28,657 bases of DNA from JAEMQF01 sp031396305. Its GTDB lineage: Bacteria; Pseudomonadota; Gammaproteobacteria; Burkholderiales; Burkholderiaceae_C. The stretch covers positions 1-28,657 of the forward strand of contig JANNKM010000471.1 in NCBI GenBank assembly GCA_031396305.1. Direction: 5' to 3'. The position numbers and the translations under genes were made by a program. The notes under the pieces were generated by a model. The model did not search any database and was not told the DNA's origin. It saw nothing but the letters and a program-made list of their open reading frames with translations. Positions 23,325-28,657 of the stretch are shown here, piece by piece; the stretch's first letter is position 1, and the number at the start of each line of letters is the position of its first letter.

Positions 23325-24797
23325 TCAGCGCTTCGTCGGCGGCAAGTCGGTACAGACGCCCTTGAGCGCTTCCGCCGCCATTCCGATGCTCTCGCCTAGC
23401 GTTGGATGCGGGTGGATCGTCTTGCCGATATCGACCGCGTCGGCGCCCATCTCGATGGCCAGAGCAACCTCGCCGATCATGTCGCCGGCATGGGTGCCGA
23501 CGATGCCGCCGCCGACGATGCGGTGCGTCTCCTCGCTGAACAGGAGTTTGGTGAAGCCTTCGTCGCGACCGTTCGCAATGGCGCGGCCGGAAGCCGACCA
23601 GGGAAACAGGCCCTTCCTGACTCTCATTCCTTTCGCCTTGGCATCGTCTTCCGTGACGCCAACCCATGCGATTTCAGGATCGGTGTAAGCCACGCTGGGT
23701 ATGACACTTGCATCGAAGCTCGCCAGTCGCAGCTTCGCATCGCCCAACTGTTCTCCCGCCGCAACTTCCGCCGCGACATGTGCTTCGTGCACGGCCTTGT
23801 GCGCGAGCATGGGTTGGCCGACGATGTCGCCGATCGCGAAAATGTGTGCAACGTTCGTGCGCATCTGCCGATCCACCGGGATGAAGCCGCGCTCGCCAAC
23901 CGCCACGCCAGCCTTGTCGGCATCGATCTTCTTGCCGTTCGGCGAACGACCCACCGCCTGAAGCACCATGTCATAGAGCTGCGGCTGGCTGGGAGCTCCC
24001 TCGCCTTCAAATTGAACCGAAATACCTTCGGCCTTGGCCTGCGCACCGACGGTCTTCGTCTTCAGCATGATCTTGTCAAAGCGTGGCGCGTTCATTCTTT
24101 GCCAGACCTTGACCAGGTCGCGGTCCGCGCCGAGCATCAGGCCGTCGAGCATTTCAACGACGTCAAGCCGAGCGCCGAGCGTGGAATACACCGTGCCCAT
24201 CTCCAGGCCGATGATTCCGCCGCCCACAATGAGTACCCGCTTGGGACGCTGGCGCAACTCCAGTGCGCCGGTGCTCGTCACGACGCGGGGGTCGTCCGGC
24301 AAGAACGGCAGCTTCATGGCCTCGGACCCGGCGGCGATGATGGCGCGCTTGAACCGAATCGTCTGCGCGGCTCCGTTGGCCAGCCTGACCGACAGGTGGA
24401 AGGGGTCGGCAAACTCACCGCTGCCTTGCAGCACCGTCACCTTTCGCATCTTGGCCATCGCCGCCAGCCCGCCGGTCAGCTTGCCCACGACCTTGTCCTT
24501 GTGCGCCTTGAGTTTGGCAAGGTCCACGGTCGGTTCGGCGAACGCGACTCCCAGCGCGGCGAAATGCTTGACTTCATCCATCACCGCAGCGACATGCAGC
24601 AGCGCCTTGGAAGGAATGCAGCCGACGTTCAGGCACACCCCGCCAAGCGTGGGGTAGCGCTCCACCAGTACCGTTTTCAAACCCAAATCGGCGGCGCGGA
24701 ACGCTGCGGAGTAGCCTCCGGGGCCGGCCCCAAGCACGACAAGGTCGCACTCGATGAAGTGACCGAGATCGGGAACCTTGATGTCGATGAGCGCCAT
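23325..24797 (-). CDS. lpdA: Dihydrolipoyl dehydrogenase (E3) with a relic lipoyl-domain N-terminus
   Basis: FAD enzyme that reoxidises the dihydrolipoyl arm of PDH with NAD+. 490 residues. The FAD motif GAGPGG is at 23-28, the redox disulfide C55/C60 in GGVCLNVGCIPSK, the NAD motif GGGIIGLE at 192-199, and the catalytic H464/E469 in HPHPTLGES. The first 14 residues (MALIDIKVPDLGHF) are not part of an E3 fold. They match the first strand of a lipoyl domain (MALVEVKVPDIGDF in the E2 of this operon) and join directly to IECDLVVLGAG. Many betaproteobacterial E3 proteins carry a complete N-terminal lipoyl domain and linker; here nearly all of it is missing. The start lies 4 nt after the bph stop, so the two are surely co-translated. 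Confidence 0.96.
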   Translation of the reverse strand: MALIDIKVPDLGHFIECDLVVLGAGPGGYSAAFRAADLGLKTVLVERYPTLGGVCLNVGCIPSKALLHVAAVMDEVKHFAALGVAFAEPTVDLAKLKAHKDKVVGKLTGGLAAMAKMRKVTVLQGSGEFADPFHLSVRLANGAAQTIRFKRAIIAAGSEAMKLPFLPDDPRVVTSTGALELRQRPKRVLIVGGGIIGLEMGTVYSTLGARLDVVEMLDGLMLGADRDLVKVWQRMNAPRFDKIMLKTKTVGAQAKAEGISVQFEGEGAPSQPQLYDMVLQAVGRSPNGKKIDADKAGVAVGERGFIPVDRQMRTNVAHIFAIGDIVGQPMLAHKAVHEAHVAAEVAAGEQLGDAKLRLASFDASVIPSVAYTDPEIAWVGVTEDDAKAKGMRVRKGLFPWSASGRAIANGRDEGFTKLLFSEETHRIVGGGIVGTHAGDMIGEVALAIEMGADAVDIGKTIHPHPTLGESIGMAAEALKGVCTDLPPTKR

Positions 24798-24801
24798 GCT
24801 G

Positions 24802-25374
24802 TCAGGCTTTCAGCTTGATTGTGTGGGCACGTATGGGCCCACTCGAGTTCTTGTCAAATTCGCAACCGGCGCGCACGCCCAGTTCGGCCAGTGCGCGCGC
24901 GGATCTCACGGAGTCGTACGAAGCGTACATCGCGCCTAGGGCGAATCCGCGCCCGGTGCCGATGCCCCAGAAGCGGTCGAACTCGAACACTTCGCGGTAC
25001 GAGTAGACGGCGTAGATGCCCGACGGGTTGGCGATGAGTGCAGTGAACTGTGAGCTCTCATACGGATCGGCTTCTTCTTCCTTGGTGTTGAGGAAGTAGG
25101 TTTCCTTGAGCTTGGGGTGAAGCTTGAGGAAGGTGTCAAAGACTTCGTCACGCGACTGCAACCTCAGATCTTCCGCCGGCAGCGCAGACAAGGCCTTGCG
25201 CAACACCGGAAAGTGGGCCGTTGTCCCGGCCATGCCGATCCACGAGTTGCCACATCGAAACAACTTCTGATTGGCTTCATAGCCATGCGCCAGACGCGTG
25301 TCACCGAAGGTGACGAGGCTGTCTGCAGCAATCGCCACCGTGTTGCCCTTGCGCACCACCACCACCGTCGTCAT
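24802..25374 (-). CDS. Betaproteobacterial proteasome homologue (BPH), HslV-like Ntn-hydrolase
   Basis: 190-residue member of the proteasome/HslV superfamily, expected to form a self-compartmentalising peptidase ring. After loss of Met the N-terminus is TTVVVVRKGN, giving the nucleophile T1. D17 (IAADS) and a lysine in ANQKLFR (K36 of the mature chain, equivalent to K33 of proteasome beta subunits after a short loop insertion) complete the usual set. GMAGTTA and GIGTGRGFALGAM match the conserved glycine loops; T replaces the usual serine in the second. HslV itself is recognisably different and is normally paired with hslU; no ATPase gene is here. BPH is an established betaproteobacterial family, and such proteins are sometimes mislabelled as MFS transporters. 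No membrane segments are present. It lies 9 nt after aceF and 4 nt before lpdA. Confidence 0.88.
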   Translation of the reverse strand: MTTVVVVRKGNTVAIAADSLVTFGDTRLAHGYEANQKLFRCGNSWIGMAGTTAHFPVLRKALSALPAEDLRLQSRDEVFDTFLKLHPKLKETYFLNTKEEEADPYESSQFTALIANPSGIYAVYSYREVFEFDRFWGIGTGRGFALGAMYASYDSVRSARALAELGVRAGCEFDKNSSGPIRAHTIKLKA

Positions 25375-25383
25375 CGACGCGGC

Positions 25384-27036
25384 TTAGAGGAGCACGCGGC
25401 GGAAATCCGCCAGGATTGTGCCGAGGTAGGCGTTGAAACGCGCCGCGGCAGCGCCGTCAATCACGCGATGGTCCCACGCCAGAGACAACGGCAGCATCAA
25501 CCGGGGAACGAAGGCCTGTCCGTCCCAGCGCGGCTCGGTCGCGCTCTTGCACACGCCCAGGATCGCGACCTCAGGGGCGTTGATGATGGGTGTGAAGTAG
25601 CGCCCGCCGATGCCGCCGAGCGACGAAATAGAGAAACACCCGCCGTTCATCTCGGCCGGCGACAGTTTGCCATCGCGGGCCTTCCTTGCAAGTTCCGACA
25701 TCTCCGCACTGATTTGCAACACGCCTTTCGTATCAGCGTCCTTGATCACCGGAACCATCAGGCCGTTGGGAGTATCGGCGGCGAAACCGATGTGGAAATA
25801 CTGCTTGAGCACGAGTTGCTCGCCATCCAGCGAGGCGTTGAACTCGGGAAACTTCTTCAGCGCCGCGACCGAGGCCTTGATGAGAAACGCGAGCATCGTG
25901 ACTTTGACGCCCGACTTCTCGTTCTCCTTGTTCAGCTGAACACGAAACGTTTCGAGGTCGGTGATGTCGGCGTCGTCATGGTTTGTGACATGGGGAATCG
26001 AGACCCAATTGCGGTGCAGATTCGCGCCGCTGATCTTCTTGATGCGCGACAGATCTTTGCGCTGCACCAGCCCGAACTTGCTGAAGTCGACCTGCGGCCA
26101 GGGAAGGAGCCCAGGGAAAGCGCCGCCCGTCGTGGTGCCCGTCGATGTCTTGGCTGCCTGGGCCTGGGTCTTGGTGGCCCCAGTCATCACGCTCTTGACG
26201 AAGTTCTGCACGTCTTCCTGGGTAATTCGTCCTTTCGGCCCGCTGCCTGTCACCTCGGCCAGCGGTACACCCAGCTCGCGCGCGAGTTTGCGAATCGTCG
26301 GCGAAGCATGGGGCAACTGCTTTGTTTGCGCCGAGGTGATTGCCGGCTCTGCCGCAAGTACCGCCGTCGGCGCTGGGCGGGTCGCCACAACTGCCGGTGC
26401 CGCTGTCGGCGCGGGCGCTGCGGTGGGTGCGGACAGGGCGCCAGCCGGAGCGACCTGCACTCCGCCGGTGGCCTCGATCAGCGCCACCACGCTGCCCTTG
26501 GCAACCTTGTCACCGAGTTTGACTCGCACCTCTTTCACCACGCCGGCGTGCGAAGACGGTATCTCCATCGACGCTTTGTCGCTTTCAACAGTGACCAGGC
26601 TCTGCTCAATCTTGACAGAGTCACCGGGCTTGATGAACACCTCGATCACCGCGACTTCGGCGAAGTCCCCGATATCGGGGACGAGCAGTTCGATCGGTCC
26701 GCCAACTGGCGCCGCAGGCTCCGGTTCGGCGGCTTCCTTGGCAGTGCTTGGTGCGGGTGGTGCGGCGGCGGCAATCACGGCAGGCGCAGCGCTGCCTTGC
26801 GCGGTCTCGATGAGCAAGACCGGCATACCCTGATTGACTTTGTCACCCAGCTTGACTCTGAGTTCCTTCACGACGCCCGCGTGCGACGAAGGAATCTCCA
26901 TCGACGCCTTGTCACTCTCAACTGTCAGCAGTGACTGCTCGGCGCGCACGGTGTCGCCTGGGGCCACCAGCAACTCGATGATTTCCACGTCCTTGAAGTC
27001 GCCGATGTCCGGTACCTTGACCTCTACCAATGCCAT
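25384..27036 (-). CDS. aceF: Dihydrolipoamide acetyltransferase (PDH E2) with two lipoyl domains
   Basis: Core of the pyruvate dehydrogenase complex; transfers acetyl from lipoate to CoA. 550 residues. Lipoyl domains lie at about 3-77 and 115-188, with lipoylated lysines K43 and K154 in VESDKASMEIP. They are separated by and followed by Ala/Pro-rich linkers. The peripheral-subunit-binding domain is at about 244-281 (SPTIRKLARELGVPL) and the catalytic domain at about 310-550, with H523 and D527 in DHRVIDG. The start ATG 27036 is supported by GGAGA at 27045-27049, 8 nt upstream; the in-frame GTG at 27051 is upstream of this site and unlikely. It follows aceE by 53 bp and precedes bph by 9 nt. 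Confidence 0.97.
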   Translation of the reverse strand: MALVEVKVPDIGDFKDVEIIELLVAPGDTVRAEQSLLTVESDKASMEIPSSHAGVVKELRVKLGDKVNQGMPVLLIETAQGSAAPAVIAAAAPPAPSTAKEAAEPEPAAPVGGPIELLVPDIGDFAEVAVIEVFIKPGDSVKIEQSLVTVESDKASMEIPSSHAGVVKEVRVKLGDKVAKGSVVALIEATGGVQVAPAGALSAPTAAPAPTAAPAVVATRPAPTAVLAAEPAITSAQTKQLPHASPTIRKLARELGVPLAEVTGSGPKGRITQEDVQNFVKSVMTGATKTQAQAAKTSTGTTTGGAFPGLLPWPQVDFSKFGLVQRKDLSRIKKISGANLHRNWVSIPHVTNHDDADITDLETFRVQLNKENEKSGVKVTMLAFLIKASVAALKKFPEFNASLDGEQLVLKQYFHIGFAADTPNGLMVPVIKDADTKGVLQISAEMSELARKARDGKLSPAEMNGGCFSISSLGGIGGRYFTPIINAPEVAILGVCKSATEPRWDGQAFVPRLMLPLSLAWDHRVIDGAAAARFNAYLGTILADFRRVLL

Positions 27037-27044
27037 TTTTCTTG

Positions 27045-27049
27045 TCTCC
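27045..27049 (-). promoter_or_regulatory. Ribosome-binding site of aceF
   Basis: GGAGA on the minus strand, 8 nt before ATG 27036. It selects this ATG over the in-frame GTG at 27051. Confidence 0.65.
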
Positions 27050-27089
27050 ACAGACTCTTGTTGCGGGCCCTACCGTCCAGGTGCGTCAA

Positions 27090-28657
27090 TCAAGCATTGA
27101 GCGGGTTGATGCGCTCGGTATCGATCTTGTATTTTGCGATGGCCTGCGCCACCAGCGTCGGGATCAATGTGCCCTCGTCAGCCAGCGCCTTCAATGCCGC
27201 CACGACGATGTAGTGCCGGTCAATCTCGAAGTGTGTGCGCAGACGCGAACGGAAATCGCTGCGACCGAATCCATCGGTGCCAAGCACCTTGTAGCTGCGC
27301 CCTTTGGGAATGAAGGCGCGAATCTGCTCGGCGTAGTTCTTCATGTAGTCCGTCGAAGCCACCACCGGCCCGGCATGCGGACCGAGTTGCCGCGTGACAA
27401 AGGCAACGCGCGGCGTGGCCTGTGGGTGCAGCAGATTCCAGCGCTCCACGTCCTGACCATCTCGCGCCAGCTCGTTGAAGCTCGGGCAGCTCCAGACGTT
27501 CGCTGCAACACCCCAGTCGGACTCTAGCAACTCCCTGGCGAACTGTGACTCGCGCAGAATCGTCCCGCTGCCCAGCAGATTCACCTGAGGCCGCTTCGCC
27601 GCTCCGGAAGGCTTGGACGCCTCGTCGAGCAAATACATGCCCTGGATGATCTGCTCTTCGGTACCAGGCTTCAGCCCCGGCTGGGGATAGTTCTCGTTGA
27701 GCAGCGTCACGTAGTAGTAGACGTTCTCCTGCTTCTCGACCATGCGCTTCAGGCCGTGATGCAGGATCACGCCGACCTCATGCGCAAAGCTAGGGTCGTA
27801 GCTGATGCAGTTGGGGATGGTTCCCGCCAGGATGTGGCTGTGCCCGTCTTCGTGCTGCAGGCCTTCACCATTCAACGTGGTCCGCCCCGACGTGCCCCCC
27901 AACAGGAAACCACGCGCCTGCATGTCGCCCGCGGCCCACGCCAGATCGCCAATGCGCTGGAATCCGAACATGGAGTAGTACACGTAGAACGGCACCATGA
28001 TCCGGTTGTTCGTGCTGTACGACGTCGCCGCGGCGATCCAGCTGCTCATGCCTCCGGCCTCGTTGATGCCTTCTTGCAGGATCTGCCCGGCCTTGTCTTC
28101 CTTGTAGTACATGACCTGGTCCTTGTCGACCGGCGTGTACTTCTGTCCATCGGGGTTGTAGATACCGATCTGCCTGAACAGACCTTCCATGCCGAAGGTG
28201 CGCGCCTCGTCCACGAGTATCGGCACGACTCGCGGTCCGAGTTCCTTTTCACGCAACAGCTGCGTCAGGAAGCGCACATATGCTTGGGTGGTCGAAATCT
28301 CGCGACCCTGCACGGTGGGTTCGAGCACAGCCTTGAAAGTGTCCAGGGCCGGCACGACGAATTGCTCATCGGCGCGGGTGCGGCGCTTGGGTAGGAAGCC
28401 TCCCAACGCCTGGCGCCGCGCGTGCAGGTAGCGCATCTCCGGCGTGTCGTCGGCCGGCTTGTAAAACGGAATGTCCTGCAATTGGTCATCGGGAATCGGA
28501 ATATTGAAACGATCCCGAAACGCTTTCACGTCTTCATCGACCAGCTTTTTCGTCTGATGCGCCGTGTTCTTGCCCTCGCCGATCTTGCCCATGCCGAAAC
28601 CCTTGACGGTCTTGATCAGCAGCACGGTCGGCTGGCCTTTGTGGTTGACCGCGGCGT
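27090..28657 (-). CDS. aceE: Pyruvate dehydrogenase E1 component, homodimeric type (5' end beyond window)
   Basis: Thiamine-diphosphate enzyme that decarboxylates pyruvate and acetylates the E2 lipoyl arm. About 521 C-terminal residues are present; the family usually has near 890, so the N-terminal 40 percent, including the ThDP GDG motif, lies beyond the right edge. The frame is open to the edge (reading AAVNHKGQPT before the first internal GTG), so no start is visible. The active-site loop GEGKNTAHQTKKL carries the catalytic-loop histidine. Homodimeric E1 hallmarks follow, such as VDEARTFGMEGLFRQIGIY, YYSMFGFQRIGD and GTDGFGRSD. It ends with TGA at 27090-27092, 53 bp before aceF. Confidence 0.97.
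   Translation of the reverse strand, partial: AAVNHKGQPTVLLIKTVKGFGMGKIGEGKNTAHQTKKLVDEDVKAFRDRFNIPIPDDQLQDIPFYKPADDTPEMRYLHARRQALGGFLPKRRTRADEQFVVPALDTFKAVLEPTVQGREISTTQAYVRFLTQLLREKELGPRVVPILVDEARTFGMEGLFRQIGIYNPDGQKYTPVDKDQVMYYKEDKAGQILQEGINEAGGMSSWIAAATSYSTNNRIMVPFYVYYSMFGFQRIGDLAWAAGDMQARGFLLGGTSGRTTLNGEGLQHEDGHSHILAGTIPNCISYDPSFAHEVGVILHHGLKRMVEKQENVYYYVTLLNENYPQPGLKPGTEEQIIQGMYLLDEASKPSGAAKRPQVNLLGSGTILRESQFARELLESDWGVAANVWSCPSFNELARDGQDVERWNLLHPQATPRVAFVTRQLGPHAGPVVASTDYMKNYAEQIRAFIPKGRSYKVLGTDGFGRSDFRSRLRTHFEIDRHYIVVAALKALADEGTLIPTLVAQAIAKYKIDTERINPLNA

Noticed and set aside
23167..23667. 167-codon upstream extension of the LapD-like frame
   Set aside because: The extension overlaps the end of lpdA and the palindromic intergenic region, and is Arg-rich without a fold signature. 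The membrane-segment start MSLIRQIWMLL fits the family.
23406..24818. 470-codon plus-strand frame over lpdA, and a similar 451-codon frame over phaC (17798-19153)
   Set aside because: Antisense shadows of intact enzymes, without domain features.
24802..25374. Annotation of the proteasome-like gene as hslV or as an MFS transporter
   Set aside because: It has no membrane segments, lacks an adjacent hslU, and differs from HslV in length and loop structure, while the N-terminal Thr set fits the BPH family.
25117..26934. 605-codon open frame on the plus strand, antisense to bph and aceF
   Set aside because: It runs opposite to two clear protein families, has no recognisable domain, and arises from the GC-rich third-position pattern of the real genes.
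1..28657. tRNA, rRNA, CRISPR arrays, insertion sequences, phage genes or riboswitches
   Set aside because: None was recognised on reading both strands; gaps between genes are short and contain no cloverleaf-like, repetitive or transposase-like sequence that I could support.

Overview
This GC-rich chromosomal window looks like a betaproteobacterium of the order Burkholderiales. The pointers are a phaC-phaA-phaB polyhydroxybutyrate (PHB) operon of the Cupriavidus necator type, an IscR-type regulator with paired type-1 operators, a PDH operon of the homodimeric-E1 type, and a betaproteobacterial proteasome homologue (BPH). Coding density is very high. No gap between genes exceeds about 175 bases, and I saw no tRNA, rRNA, CRISPR array, insertion sequence or prophage. 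The family placement is an inference from gene content.

Layout, left to right. (1) 1-450, minus: iscR, cut by the window edge, with its operators just upstream. (2) 590-2716, minus: uvrB, divergent from a class I aminotransferase (2824-4035, plus). (3) 4207-6094, plus: intracellular PHB depolymerase phaZ followed closely by an RnfB-like ferredoxin. (4) 6078-10798, minus: purL, followed by an overlapping membrane acyltransferase-like gene. (5) 10912-15470, plus: map-glnD-mnmH, tightly packed. (6) 15445-20607, minus: maiA-pgeF-phaC-phaA-phaB. (7) 20668-21213, plus: a zinc-ribbon Nudix hydrolase. (8) 21238-23166, minus: a LapD-like membrane receptor with degenerate GGDEF and EAL domains. (9) 23325-28657, minus: aceE (partial)-aceF-bph-lpdA, the pyruvate dehydrogenase operon with a proteasome-like peptidase gene inside it.

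How the genes work together. PDH makes acetyl-CoA; PhaA and PhaB turn it into 3-hydroxybutyryl-CoA; PhaC polymerises this; PhaZ mobilises the granules. GlnD, the nitrogen-status sensor acting on PII, lies between the two PHB loci. That is suggestive, because PHB storage responds to nitrogen limitation, but proximity alone proves nothing.

The most unusual part is the PDH operon. A 190-residue Ntn-hydrolase of the HslV/proteasome superfamily sits 9 nt after aceF and 4 nt before lpdA. The lpdA product begins with what looks like the first strand of a lipoyl domain, joined directly to the FAD domain, while E2 carries two lipoyl domains. The rest of the window is mostly conserved housekeeping, and I do not claim a wholly new system.
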